From Paenibacillus zeisoli (GTDB lineage: Bacteria; Bacillota; Bacilli; Paenibacillales; Paenibacillaceae): a DNA stretch of 64,000 nt. The notes below the pieces were generated by a model. That model saw only the letters and a program-made list of their open reading frames with translations. It was not told where the DNA came from and ran no database searches. Numbering within the stretch: position 1 is the stretch's first letter; the number at the start of each line of letters is the position of its first letter. The stretch spans positions 434,001 to 498,000 of the forward strand of contig NZ_RZNX01000001.1 in the NCBI RefSeq assembly GCF_003994465.1, read 5' to 3'. The translations under genes and the position numbers were made by a program. Of the stretch, positions 6,079-14,288 are shown in pieces.

Positions 6079-8520
6079 ATGGTGAAAGTACAAGAACGTC
6101 GGCATCTAGTCTTGATTGGCAACGGGATGGCGGGCATCAACACGGTGGAGCAGATATTAAAACTGGCGCCCAGCACCTACAGGATCACCGTATTTGGAAG
6201 CGAGCCTTATCCCAACTACAATCGTATTCAGTTATCGTATGTGCTAGAGAAGAGTAAAGCAGTAGAAGACATCATTCTGAACGACTGGGATTGGTACTTA
6301 GAGAACGGAATAGAACTCTATACGGGCACGACGGTAACGCATATTGATACGGAACAGAAAATCGTGAAGGCAGACAATGGGATGGAAGTTCCCTATGACA
6401 CCCTCATCATTGCAACCGGTTCAACCCCGTTTATACTTCCTGTTCCAGGAGCGGATAAAGAAGGAATTGTAGGTTTCAGAGATATCGCAGATTGCCAGAA
6501 CATGCTACATGCAGCAGATCAGTACAAGAAGGCTGCTGTTATTGGCGGTGGCTTGCTAGGACTCGAGGCGGCCAAAGGGCTGCTTAAACTTGGGATGGAT
6601 GTGACAGTGGTCCATCTGTTCGAAGAGATTATGGAACGTCAGCTCGATCATACCGCCTCACTGATGCTTCAGGCAGAGCTGGAAAGCCAGGGTCTGAAAT
6701 TTGCTACCGGCAAACAGACTGAGGAGTTTCTGGGAGATGATCGGGTCAGCGGTATTCGGTTCTCAGACGGAACAACGCTAGATGCAGAATTCGTAGTCAT
6801 GGCAGTGGGGATCAGGCCAAACACGGCATTAGCCAAGGAAAGCGGCATTGAGGTAAATCGCGGGATTCTTGTGGATGATTTCATGCGTACTTCAGTACCG
6901 GATATCTATGCGGTAGGGGAGTGTAACGAGCATCGCGGTATTAGCTATGGGCTCGTAGCTCCGCTATTTGAGCAGGGGGCTGTACTTGCTAAGCATCTAT
7001 GTGGAGTGGATACGAAGCCGTATGAAGGATCTGTAGTATCTACTCAACTCAAAATATCTGGCGTAGACGTGTTCTCCGCTGGTGAATTTATGGATGCGGA
7101 AGGGCTGTCTATTGTGCGGGTGCATGATGACTGGCGGCGTATTTACAAAAAAGTGCTGCTGCGCAACGGACGGATTGTCGGCGGTGTCCTGGTTGGAGAC
7201 GGAAAGGAATCCTCCAGGCTGCAGCAGTGGATTCGAACAGGCACCGTAATGACAGAAGCCATTCATAATGCGATTGTGGGACAAGCTTCGGCCGAAACAG
7301 TGAATACAGTCGCAGATCTGGCGGATGAGGAAATCGTATGTGGTTGTAATGGGGTAACGAAAAAGCACATTGTGGATGCCATTAACGAAAAAGGATTAAC
7401 CACGGTGGAAGAGATCAAGGTAGCAACAAGTGCTTCGCGTTCTTGTGGAGGCTGCCGGCCTGTTGTAGAGCAGATTCTTCAATACGTGCTTGGGGACAAA
7501 TATGATTCAGCGGCGGCAAAACAGGAAGCCATCTGTACCTGTACCACACTGAGCAGAGATGAGGTCGTGACAGCGATCAAGGAAAAGGGGCTGATCACCT
7601 CCAAGGAGGTAAGGTATGCGCTGGAATGGGATAACCCGGAGGGCTGCTCCAAATGTCGTCCTGCGCTGAACTACTATTTGGGTATGATCTGGCCGGCTGA
7701 GCATGTGGACGAGAAGGACTCACGTTTTGTGAATGAACGGATGCATGCGAACATCCAGAAGGACGGAACTTTTGGCGTTGTGCCGCGGATGTACGGCGGA
7801 GTAACCACACCGGAGGATCTCAGACTCATTGCCGATATTGCCGTGAAATACAACATCAAGCTCGTTAAGGTAACCGGTGGTCAGCGGCTTGACCTGCTTG
7901 GGGTCAAGAAGGAGGACCTGCCGAAGATCTGGCAAGACCTTGGCATGCCGTCCGGATATGCGTATGCGAAGGCGCTGCGTACGGTGAAGACCTGCGTGGG
8001 ATCACAGTTCTGCCGTTTTGGCACGAAAGATTCGATGGGTATGGGAATCATACTGGAGAAGAAGTTCGAGCGGTTAGATATGCCAGCCAAGTTCAAGCTT
8101 GCTGTTAACGGCTGTCCGCGTAACTGTGCGGAATCATCAACCAAGGATATCGGCATCGTCGGCAATGAGGGCGCTTGGGAGATCTACGTTGGTGGTAATG
8201 GCGGGATTAAGGCCCGGCTTGCTGAACTGCTGTGCAAGGTGCGAACAGATGAAGAGCTTCTTGAGATTGTCTCCGCATTCATGCAGCATTACCGGGAGAC
8301 AGGCAAGTATCTGGAGCGAACCTCGGAATGGATCGAAAGGAGGGGACTTAAATCCGTCACCGAAGCCGTAGTCAATGATCTGGATAACCGCAGGGCTTTG
8401 GCTGAGCGTATGGAGGTCGCTTTGGCGCAGGTGAAGGAACCTTGGAGTGAAATCCTGAATAATTCAAATTTAAGGGAACGGATGTTTGAAGAGATCAGTG
8501 TCTCTACGAAACAGGACTAG
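6079..8520 (+). CDS. nirB: Assimilatory nitrite reductase [NAD(P)H], large subunit
   Basis: An 813-residue cytoplasmic flavoprotein that reduces nitrite to ammonium with NAD(P)H (NirB/NasD family). Visible modules in order: FAD-binding LIGNGMAG at 13-20; NAD-binding AVIGGGLLGLEAA near 155; two BFD-like [2Fe-2S] domains (CGCNGVTKKH with CGGCRP near 421-458, CTCTTLS with GCSKCRP near 485-525); a ferredoxin-like half-domain; and the siroheme/[4Fe-4S] cysteines C-x5-C (CVGSQFC, about 639-645) and C-x3-C (CPRNC, about 679-683). All ligands are present. The start is the ATG at 6079, six bases after AGGAGGT; an in-frame ATG 22 codons upstream has no site. It is followed 21 bp later by nirD. Confidence 0.97.
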   Translation: MVKVQERRHLVLIGNGMAGINTVEQILKLAPSTYRITVFGSEPYPNYNRIQLSYVLEKSKAVEDIILNDWDWYLENGIELYTGTTVTHIDTEQKIVKADNGMEVPYDTLIIATGSTPFILPVPGADKEGIVGFRDIADCQNMLHAADQYKKAAVIGGGLLGLEAAKGLLKLGMDVTVVHLFEEIMERQLDHTASLMLQAELESQGLKFATGKQTEEFLGDDRVSGIRFSDGTTLDAEFVVMAVGIRPNTALAKESGIEVNRGILVDDFMRTSVPDIYAVGECNEHRGISYGLVAPLFEQGAVLAKHLCGVDTKPYEGSVVSTQLKISGVDVFSAGEFMDAEGLSIVRVHDDWRRIYKKVLLRNGRIVGGVLVGDGKESSRLQQWIRTGTVMTEAIHNAIVGQASAETVNTVADLADEEIVCGCNGVTKKHIVDAINEKGLTTVEEIKVATSASRSCGGCRPVVEQILQYVLGDKYDSAAAKQEAICTCTTLSRDEVVTAIKEKGLITSKEVRYALEWDNPEGCSKCRPALNYYLGMIWPAEHVDEKDSRFVNERMHANIQKDGTFGVVPRMYGGVTTPEDLRLIADIAVKYNIKLVKVTGGQRLDLLGVKKEDLPKIWQDLGMPSGYAYAKALRTVKTCVGSQFCRFGTKDSMGMGIILEKKFERLDMPAKFKLAVNGCPRNCAESSTKDIGIVGNEGAWEIYVGGNGGIKARLAELLCKVRTDEELLEIVSAFMQHYRETGKYLERTSEWIERRGLKSVTEAVVNDLDNRRALAERMEVALAQVKEPWSEILNNSNLRERMFEEISVSTKQD

Positions 8521-8541
8521 TAATTAGGAAGGGGTTGCAAG

Positions 8542-8907
8542 ATGGAACCGATAGTAGACGGAAATGAATACACATATTACCTGGTTGGCCATGTAGATGA
8601 TTTCACGGAGAGACTGGGACGGGTTGTCCACTTGGGTAAGGAAGAGATTGCGGTATTCAAGACAACGGACGGACAAATCTATGCACTTGAAAATAAAAGC
8701 CCTGGGCCGCGTGGAGGCACCATTGCAGAAGGAATTATATCCGGGCAAGTCCTGTTCGACCCGATCTGTGACTGGCAAATTTCGTTGGCGGATGGTCATG
8801 TGCTTGATCCTGATACGGGACAGGTCCGGACATATCCGGTTGATGTTCTCGGAGATGAAGTGCGAATTGGATTATTTAAGAATGAAGGAGGGGAGTTCCA
8901 TGAGTAA
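8542..8907 (+). CDS. nirD: Nitrite reductase small subunit (Rieske-like, cluster-less)
   Basis: A 121-residue NirD/NasE-type subunit with a Rieske fold that lacks the Cys/His cluster ligands. The positions where a true Rieske protein has C-x-H and C-x2-H read ENKSPGPRGG and CDWQISL, as usual for NirD. It partners NirB in NAD(P)H-dependent nitrite reduction in the cytoplasm. Ribosome site AAGGGG seven to eight bases before the ATG. Its last 8 bases overlap the start of the HemD-like gene, so all three are translationally coupled. Confidence 0.93.
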   Translation: MEPIVDGNEYTYYLVGHVDDFTERLGRVVHLGKEEIAVFKTTDGQIYALENKSPGPRGGTIAEGIISGQVLFDPICDWQISLADGHVLDPDTGQVRTYPVDVLGDEVRIGLFKNEGGEFHE

Positions 8908-9721
8908 AGACCTTCAGAACAAGAAAATTGTCATTGCCGGGTCGCGGAAAACGGAAGAAATGAGTGAAATTATTGAACGAAGAGGCGGGGTCCCCCTTGT
9001 CCGGTCACTTCAGGGATTAACGTACTCGGATCCGGTTGAAGTGGAAGAGGATGTAAAGCGTTTTATCCAGCAGGGAGCAGACTGGTTTATTTTCACGACA
9101 GGGATTGGATTTGAAGCTATGATTCAAGCTGCGGAGAGGCTTAATGCTGTCTCTGATTTCGAAGAGAGATTGAAAGAAACCAAGATTGCCTGCCGCGGTT
9201 ACAAAACAAACGCTTTTCTCAAGAAATCTGGTATTCATCCGGTCGTCTGTGATGACGATGGAACGATTGCCAGTATGATCGAAAAGCTTGAGGTGTTCGA
9301 TTTTAACGATCAGAAGGTGTGGATTCAGCTTCATGGCGAGTTATCGTCGGAGTTATATCAGTTTATCAAAAACAAGGGTGGCATGGATGTTCAGGCCATA
9401 CTGCCTTATCATTATCAAGCCCCTGAACAGCAGACCCTTGCATCGATTCTGAATGAACTGATTCAGCGGGAAGTGGATGCCGTCTGCTTCACGACGAGAG
9501 TTCAAGTCGGATATTTATTTGATTATGCAAGAGAACATGGACATGAAGAAGAGCTGAAATCCGTCTTTGAAAAGGATGTACTGGCTGCCGCTGTCGGCAA
9601 AGTAACGGCTGAAGCCCTTCGAGATCGAGGGATAAGCCGGATTATCGTGCCGGAGAAAGAACGAATGGGTGCTTTAATCGTGGAGATCGCGCAATACTAT
9701 GAAGGTGTAGAGGGCCAATAA
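8900..9721 (+). CDS. Uroporphyrinogen-III synthase-family protein (HemD-like)
   Basis: A 273-residue HemD-fold protein with two Rossmann-like lobes: IVIAGSRKTEEMSEIIERRG and PLVRSLQG at the N-terminus, IFTTGIGFEAM near residue 57, and the second-lobe signature FTTRVQVGYLFDYA with AAVGKVTAEALRDRGI near the end. HemD closes hydroxymethylbilane to uroporphyrinogen III, the precursor of siroheme, the cofactor of NirB; placement in the nitrite reductase operon fits this supply role. The start ATG at 8900 follows GGAGGGG and overlaps nirD by 8 bp. In Bacillus the equivalent slot holds the methyltransferase NasF, so this operon layout is a Paenibacillus-type variant. A second, housekeeping hemD probably exists elsewhere. 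Confidence 0.88.
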   Translation: MSKDLQNKKIVIAGSRKTEEMSEIIERRGGVPLVRSLQGLTYSDPVEVEEDVKRFIQQGADWFIFTTGIGFEAMIQAAERLNAVSDFEERLKETKIACRGYKTNAFLKKSGIHPVVCDDDGTIASMIEKLEVFDFNDQKVWIQLHGELSSELYQFIKNKGGMDVQAILPYHYQAPEQQTLASILNELIQREVDAVCFTTRVQVGYLFDYAREHGHEEELKSVFEKDVLAAAVGKVTAEALRDRGISRIIVPEKERMGALIVEIAQYYEGVEGQ

Positions 9722-9734
9722 CATGGTCCATAGA

Positions 9735-9787
9735 AAGTCGCTAATTTTTAGCGGCTTTTTTGTTTTATCGGTACAAGTTCTTGTCCC
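9735..9787 (+). repeat. Terminator-arm repeat, R1 copy 1 (nir operon terminator)
   Basis: Hairpin AAGTCGCTAA/TTAGCGGCTT (9735-9757) followed by a T-run, which terminates the nir operon, then CGGTACAAGTTCTTGTCCC (9769-9787). The same hairpin plus arm recurs at 14133-14268 and 37549-37706 and, in a sequence variant, at 23553-23656, 28946-29092 and 51388-51437. In this copy only the right arm is present. Confidence 0.8.
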
Positions 9788-9870
9788 ATGCATCTTTATC
9801 ATAGGCGCAGCCAATCATTATCATAAGAAATTTGGAATTGTTTGGTAATCTCAACTCGATTACGATATAA

Positions 9871-9887
9871 ATGTAGCAAGGCTACAT
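9871..9887. promoter_or_regulatory. Palindrome upstream of the thioredoxin-like gene
   Basis: ATGTAGC-AAG-GCTACAT is a perfect 7-bp inverted repeat 27 bp before the ATG, in the position of a promoter/operator. MarR-family proteins bind such dyads, and a MarR gene follows in the same unit, so autoregulation is plausible but inferred. Confidence 0.5.
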
Positions 9888-9913
9888 AATATATATTAGA
9901 GGAGAGATGCAGC

Positions 9914-10153
9914 ATGGCAAAAGGAGTATTTTATCACGCGGGTTGTCCGGTATGTGTAGAGGCAGAGCAGGTATTTCTAGAATACCTAGATCCGACGAAG
10001 GTAGCGGTAGAGGTCGTACATCTGGGCACAGACCGTTCCCGGATCGAGGAGGCAGAGCAGGCTGGGGTGAAATCTGTTCCGGCAATCGTGATCAATCAGG
10101 TAGTATACCACATCAATTACGGTGCGAGCTTGGACGATGTAAAAGGAAGCTAA
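9914..10153 (+). CDS. Thioredoxin/glutaredoxin-like small protein
   Basis: A 79-residue thioredoxin-fold protein with the dithiol motif C11-P-V-C14 (FYHAGCPVC) and a cis-proline region KSVPAIVINQ near residue 55. It is probably a cytoplasmic thiol-disulfide exchanger. It is shorter than thioredoxin, comparable to small glutaredoxin-like proteins. It starts after GAGGAGAG, with a palindrome just upstream, and is followed 81 bp later by a MarR regulator that has four C-terminal cysteines. The pair suggests a redox-responsive unit. Confidence 0.82.
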   Translation: MAKGVFYHAGCPVCVEAEQVFLEYLDPTKVAVEVVHLGTDRSRIEEAEQAGVKSVPAIVINQVVYHINYGASLDDVKGS

Positions 10154-10234
10154 CTAAGGGGAAGAGGCTGCCCAGTGCGGCTTCTTTTCGCTTTTGCCAA
10201 AGTTCGTATGCCCGTACGAGAGGTGTGATGCCGG

Positions 10235-10846
10235 ATGTTCTTCCATGCAGCCGACCGGGAGAAGCAACCCTCAGCCCGGGTGAGTATGACTCTATTTCGC
10301 GTAAGCCAATCTGTGAAGAAAATTACCCAGATGGAAAGCGATGCGGTGGGGTTAAGTCCGGTACAGGTGCATGCGCTGCTCTTTGCGGGTCAAACCAGAG
10401 AGGACATGGCTACGGTTGGTCATTTCGCCAGGGCGATTGGCGCAAGCCATGTCACCGCTGTGAAGATCGTGAATGGGCTGGTGGTGAAGGGATTGCTCGA
10501 CAAGCTGCAGCACCCGGGTGATCGTCGGAGCACGATCATTCGCTTGACAGCGGCAGGCAAGCAGCAAGTGGAGGCACTGGAACGATGGGGGGAAGCGCTA
10601 GAGCGTACGATCGCTTCGTTACCTGCGGAAGCACTTTCTATGCTGGAATTGGGGCTGGGAGCGGTCATTACAGCCTTACAGCGGGAGGGCTACCTGACGG
10701 TCGCGGAACCATGCAGAGGCTGCGTTAACTTTAGGCCGAACACTGGAAGCGATGATAAGCCGCACTACTGCACTGCGCTGCAAAATTACTTGTCCCACGA
10801 AGCCTCTTTGAAGGAGTGTCCGGAGCACCAATCGCCGACTGACTAG
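10235..10846 (+). CDS. MarR family regulator with C-terminal cysteine cluster
   Basis: A 203-residue MarR-type winged-helix protein: dimer helix SMTLFRVSQSVKKITQME, recognition region ASHVTAVKIVNGLVVKGLL, wing HPGDRRSTIIRLTAAGK. Unlike ordinary MarR proteins (about 140-150 residues) it carries a tail with four cysteines, C160-x2-C163-x15-C179-x15-C195, which could bind Zn or an Fe-S cluster or form redox switches. The gene sits behind a thioredoxin-like gene, so a redox-sensing repressor of that unit is likely. Ribosome site GAGGTG. Its TAG stop overlaps the stop of the convergent LysR gene within the sequence CTAG. Confidence 0.85.
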   Translation: MFFHAADREKQPSARVSMTLFRVSQSVKKITQMESDAVGLSPVQVHALLFAGQTREDMATVGHFARAIGASHVTAVKIVNGLVVKGLLDKLQHPGDRRSTIIRLTAAGKQQVEALERWGEALERTIASLPAEALSMLELGLGAVITALQREGYLTVAEPCRGCVNFRPNTGSDDKPHYCTALQNYLSHEASLKECPEHQSPTD

Positions 10847-11733
10847 TCTCTATAAGCGGTGACGAATCTTTCCAGGAAGACCCTGCTCGCCGCGCATAAA
10901 AACTTGTGCTTCCGGTATACCATCCCTACCTCAAGCTGGAAACCGTCTTGCTCTAAAGGAATGGCGGTAACTCTACTATAATGACTTTCTTGCAACAGAC
11001 TGGAAGGTACGATGGCCAAACCCAAGCCCTCGCGCACCATGGCTAAAATTCCTTCGAGGCTGTCTATCTCCAAAGCTGGGGAGATTCTGGTCTCTGATGA
11101 CTCACAAGCCTTTAGGATGACACGGCGAAGGAAGGGCTCTGCCGGTAGTAAGCACGGGAAGCTGGCTATAGCACTAAGGGGAGGGGCATCCACGTTCGCT
11201 AACGGGTGCTGCAAGGGAGTAATCAGTACAAGGCGTTCGGTGTAAAGCGGAATGCACTCGAGCTGATCCCGCTGGGCATGCTCCGGCTGAAGATAACAGA
11301 GCCCGACATCGATAAGATTCTGAAGCACGGCATCATAAATTTCTTCGCTTAATAGGTTGCGTACAGTCACTTTGATCGATGGGAACTCCCGGTGAAAAGC
11401 CATAAGCACACTCGGAAGTTTTGCTGTGGCAAGCGTGGACAGGGCACCGATATCCATTGAGCCCCTTTGCAGTCCTTGCAGTGAACGAATGGCGACTCTT
11501 GCTTGCTGAAGTTCATGCATAATATGATAGCAATGCTGCAAAAGGATCGCTCCCGCTTCGGTGAGAGCGGTCTTTTTGCCAATACGGTCAAAGAGTGAAG
11601 TACCGAATTCGTCCTCAAGCAGCCGGATTTGCTGGCTGAGCGACGGTTGTGTAATGCCAACTCTTTCTGCGGCGCGAGTGAAGTGCAGCTCCTCCGCAAG
11701 TGCAGTGAAATACTCCATATGTCTAAATTCCAT
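10843..11733 (-). CDS. LysR family transcriptional regulator
   Basis: A 296-residue LysR protein: N-terminal helix-turn-helix MEFRHMEYFTALAEELHFT, RAAERVGITQPSLSQQIRLL and FGTSLFDRIGKKTALTEAG (residues 1-65), then a periplasmic-binding-protein-like effector domain (residues about 90-290, with EIDSLEGILAMVREGLGLAI). It resembles CynR/BenM-type activators. The start is the ATG at 11733 after GGAGGGAAGAT; an upstream in-frame start 20 codons earlier has no site. No divergent target gene is close, so the effector and regulon are unknown. Confidence 0.88.
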   Translation of the reverse strand: MEFRHMEYFTALAEELHFTRAAERVGITQPSLSQQIRLLEDEFGTSLFDRIGKKTALTEAGAILLQHCYHIMHELQQARVAIRSLQGLQRGSMDIGALSTLATAKLPSVLMAFHREFPSIKVTVRNLLSEEIYDAVLQNLIDVGLCYLQPEHAQRDQLECIPLYTERLVLITPLQHPLANVDAPPLSAIASFPCLLPAEPFLRRVILKACESSETRISPALEIDSLEGILAMVREGLGLAIVPSSLLQESHYSRVTAIPLEQDGFQLEVGMVYRKHKFLCAASRVFLERFVTAYRD

Positions 11734-12061
11734 ATCTTCCCTCCAAGCGGTAATTAGTTCCATTGTAAGCTTGTAGGGTAGGGATGACAACATCTACGCT
11801 TAGATGATTTTTTTTCGGACTCGACTTGAACTGACTGCATTGAAAATTACTTATTAAGGACAGTAATGAAGAACCACCGGGTGAAGAATTCCCACCTATT
11901 TGTCCTTGTGCATAGGCTTATATCGAGTGGGTTAAATCCCTTTTTATTAGGCAGATTACACTGAATTGATATGTTATAATTTGGATTAAAGGACCGATAT
12001 AAGGGCTGTAATGCATGTAATCTGCACAATGAGTTTAAGACTTTTTGAGGAGTTGATTAAA
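11734..12061. other. Intergenic region
   Basis: About 330 bases between the LysR gene and the DUF4345 gene. TATAAT occurs near 11975 and may belong to the DUF4345 promoter, but no well-spaced -35 element is visible. No gene or repeat recognised. Confidence 0.4.
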
Positions 12062-12460
12062 ATGAACAGGCGCCTACTTCAAATCGCTACAGCAGTCCTA
12101 GCTTGCGTGCCTACGGCCACTGGCCTGTTGGCCATGACTGGTCTAGATGATCCACTTTACAATACGCTGCATTTACCGCGGGACGCTTCCCTCGACAGCA
12201 ACCTGCGATTTTACGCCGGAGTCTGGCTTGGGCTAGGTGCAGCCGCCTTCTGGCTGCTTCCACGAATCGAACGCGAAACGGTGTTATTTCGCTTCCTATG
12301 GCTGATGATTTTCATCGGCGGCATTGGGCGTCTAATATCGCTGGCGCTGGCTGGTATGCCGCTCCCACCCTATATTGGCTTTACTATTCTAGAAGTAATA
12401 GGAGCGCCTCTGTTCATCTGGTGGCAGTCACGAGTAGCCCAGGCCGCAATCAAAAGTTGA
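12062..12460 (+). CDS. DUF4345-type integral membrane protein
   Basis: A 132-residue protein with four predicted membrane helices (LLQIATAVLACVPTATGLLA; LRFYAGVWLGLGAAAFWLL; FLWLMIFIGGIGRLISLALA; PPYIGFTILEVIGAPLFIWW). The loop DPLYNTLHLPRDASLDSNLRF is characteristic of DUF4345, whose function is unknown. The start is the ATG nine bases after GAGGAG. G+C is higher than in the following cysteine hydrolase gene, marking a composition boundary at about 12.46 kb. Confidence 0.75.
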   Translation: MNRRLLQIATAVLACVPTATGLLAMTGLDDPLYNTLHLPRDASLDSNLRFYAGVWLGLGAAAFWLLPRIERETVLFRFLWLMIFIGGIGRLISLALAGMPLPPYIGFTILEVIGAPLFIWWQSRVAQAAIKS

Positions 12461-12516
12461 ATGGAATTGATCATTGTAAAAATTTAAAGTTAAAGATAAA
12501 TATTGAGGTGGAAATT

Positions 12517-13017
12517 ATGGGGATTTGTGCGGATGTTTTAATAGTCGTCGATTTACAGAATGGTGTTTGTTACAGCAAAGAGCATTTGTTTGGATTAGAA
12601 AAATTACTTACTAAAGTAAATGAAAGAATCTCCTTGTACAGAAAGCTGCATAAACCAATTGTTTTTGTTCAACACTGTGATGAGGAATTAGTACCTGGAG
12701 AAGAACAGTGGGCTATTAATGCTAAACTCGATGTTCAAACCCAAGACTTTTTGGTAAATAAAATACATGCAAACTCTTTTTACAGAACAAACTTAAAAGA
12801 AATTTTAGATCAATTAAATGTACATAGTATAGAATTTTGTGGTGCCCAAACTGAATACTGTATGGATGCTACTATTAAATTTGCTCATGGACTGGGTTAC
12901 AAAAACCTTATGATAAAACACGCAACCTCCACATTAAATAATTCATCTATGTCTGCAAAAGAGACTATTAATTTTTACGAAAATATGTGGAATCATAGAT
13001 ATGTAGAGTTCATATAA
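12517..13017 (+). CDS. Isochorismatase-like cysteine hydrolase
   Basis: A 166-residue cysteine hydrolase of the isochorismatase/nicotinamidase superfamily. The likely triad is visible: D12 in IVVDLQNGV, K82 in NKIHANSFY and C115 in GAQTEYCMDAT. Such enzymes hydrolyse amides or vinyl ethers; the substrate is unknown. Ribosome site GAGGTG six bases before ATG. It is clearly more AT-rich than its left neighbour and probably transferred. Its last 14 codons (from TAC at 12976, YENMWNHRYVEFI) and the DNA after it are duplicated at 19230-19548, where they end a truncated HIT gene. Confidence 0.88.
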   Translation: MGICADVLIVVDLQNGVCYSKEHLFGLEKLLTKVNERISLYRKLHKPIVFVQHCDEELVPGEEQWAINAKLDVQTQDFLVNKIHANSFYRTNLKEILDQLNVHSIEFCGAQTEYCMDATIKFAHGLGYKNLMIKHATSTLNNSSMSAKETINFYENMWNHRYVEFI

Positions 13018-13247
13018 GATAAAAACCAAAATGAACGCTAATAGCTGACGAAATCCCAAGATGGGAAAACGATATCACTCACTTAGGGAGAGGGCTATGC
13101 TCGAGTTCCAATATAGTACCGGTTGTCGAATTGGGGAAGTTGTAAAAATAGACAGCGAGGACTTGAAGTGGGAGAACTGTTCTGCGATTGCGACTACGCT
13201 GTTATATGTTCAACTCCGTGGGGAACGCCGGCGAGAACTATACCGTG
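12976..13247 (+). repeat. Duplicated segment, copy A (hydrolase tail plus recombinase relic)
   Basis: This 272-bp stretch is nearly identical to 19230-19548. It runs from inside the last codons of the cysteine hydrolase gene through an intergenic stretch into a tyrosine recombinase remnant. Copy A lacks about 47 bp present in copy B (around 13066). Shared markers include ACGAAATCCCAAGATGG and GTACCGGTTGTCGAATTGGG. Confidence 0.9.
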
Positions 13248-13345
13248 TGATCAACAAGCTTTATCTTTCCATCGGAATCTCTCTTTGCATATGGAATGAG
13301 GCGGCTTCTTCGAACATAAAGTGTGAAGTAAGGAAGGAGAGCTGA
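13061..13345 (+). pseudogene. Tyrosine recombinase (XerC/D-like) remnant, copy A
   Basis: The frame reads YSTGCRIGEVVKIDSEDLKW and then ENCSAI, the first catalytic-arginine region of XerC/D-like integrases. It then jumps straight to ATTLLYVQLRGERRRELYR, which corresponds to the extreme C-terminal ATTQIYAQL...RRELYRRYF of the same family. The section holding the second Arg, the His residues and the Tyr nucleophile is missing, and the frame runs on into unrelated sequence. It cannot be active. The same internal deletion is present in copy B. Confidence 0.82.
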
Positions 13346-13348
13346 CTT

Positions 13349-13723
13349 ATGGAAATCAAAATAAAACATAGCGTGGCCGGGGCTGCAGTTGCTTTTATAG
13401 CGCTTAATGTATATTTGATCAAGACATTGAAGAAGACTACGGGTACCCTGGGTGAAGTGGATAAAACCTTGGCTGAAGTAAGGGGGACGCTGGGCGGATT
13501 GTCTGAAGAGGCCAAACACCTCATCCGCAATGCCAATCAAATTACAGTCGATGTGAAGGGGAAGATAAATGCGGTTGATCCTCTGCTGGAGACAGCTTAT
13601 GATGTGGGGGAAGTCATCCATCAAGTCACGGATTCGGTACTGGGGAACAACGATACATCTGAGATAAGATCGACTTCACCCGTTTACAGCACCTCTCCTA
13701 ATCTACATTTAAAGGTGAAGTAG
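13349..13723 (+). CDS. DUF948 (YtxG-like) membrane-anchored protein
   Basis: A 124-residue protein with one N-terminal membrane helix (SVAGAAVAFIALNVYLIKTL) followed by a long amphipathic helical region GTLGEVDKTLAEVRGTLGGL ... SEEAKHLIRNANQITVDVKG ... VDPLLETAYDVGEVIHQVTD. This is the DUF948 pattern found in YtxG-type envelope-stress proteins. Function is not established. Ribosome site AAGGAGAG. The gene begins four bases after a frame that contains the recombinase relic, so insertion of the relic probably replaced its original upstream region. Confidence 0.8.
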   Translation: MEIKIKHSVAGAAVAFIALNVYLIKTLKKTTGTLGEVDKTLAEVRGTLGGLSEEAKHLIRNANQITVDVKGKINAVDPLLETAYDVGEVIHQVTDSVLGNNDTSEIRSTSPVYSTSPNLHLKVK

Positions 13724-13793
13724 GATCTGAAATAACGATTTACAAATTATGGAATAGTGTGTATCATTAACTATTATTATGGAGAGGAGGCCG

Positions 13794-14127
13794 ATGAAGA
13801 TGATGAATCCAATAGGTGCATATTCTATCTCTCATCGACCTCACCCGGAATACCTGCCGGATATTTAAGTACCTGAAATAGCACTTGGATGTTTAAGCGA
13901 CTAAACAAAACACTTGGCATGAACCACAGGACTAAACCTTATGACTTTAACAATCCTCAAGATGTGATTCAATCAATATCTATGATAACCGCTGAGTCTT
14001 TCGACTTGACTCATTATTGGGGTACAATTTCAACGTAAATGAAGAATTCGACGAGAGTTTGGAATATTACTATCCAGCTGCTTGGATGATATATTCGCTT
14101 ACAAGTAAAACGTGTTTACCGCGATAG
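13794..14127 (+). pseudogene. Decayed gene of unknown family (one stop, two frameshifts)
   Basis: An ATG with a good site (GGAGAGGAGG) opens 24 codons (NPIGAYSISHRPHPEYLPDI, then stop). Coding sequence continues across frames: VPEIALG, then from 13889 FKRLNKTLGMNHRTKPYDFN ... DLTHYWG, then after a further shift near 14028 YNFNVNEEFDESLEYYYPAA ... TSKTCLPR and stop at 14127. All three pieces have coherent protein composition, so a gene of about 110 codons has decayed. I do not recognise the family. Confidence 0.6.
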
Positions 14128-14132
14128 TTGTG

Positions 14133-14268
14133 TCGAGGGACAAGAACTTGATCCCATTTCCATTGAAAGTCGCTAAATTAGCGGCTTTTTTGTTTTTCAG
14201 TACAAGTTTTTGTCCCGAGTCAAGGACAAGAAGATGGTCCGATTACCGATTAGATATTTATTTAACTA
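14133..14268 (+). repeat. Terminator-arm repeat, R1 copy 2
   Basis: Fullest R1 unit: left arm CGAGGGACAAGAACTTG (14134-14150), hairpin AAGTCGCTAAATTAGCGGCT with a T-run (14167-14193), right arm CAGTACAAGTTTTTGTCCC (14198-14216), a further inverted arm GGACAAGAAGATGGTCC (14224-14240), then GATTACCGATTAGATATTTA. The last piece is shared with 37679-37698 and resembles 18109-18136. Confidence 0.8.
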
Positions 14269-14288
14269 CTTGTCACTACTCTAATTCG

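Noticed and set aside
8597-8899. A longer N-terminus (100 codons) for the HemD-like gene
   Set aside because: It would overlap nearly all of nirD in another frame; the ATG at 8900 has a strong site and begins at the HemD fold.
9907-10521. A 204-codon frame overlapping the thioredoxin-like and MarR genes
   Set aside because: Arg/Gly/Ser-rich composition typical of an out-of-frame reading of two real genes.
11847-12029. A 60-codon minus-strand frame upstream of the DUF4345 gene
   Set aside because: No start signal or similarity; it lies in a promoter region.
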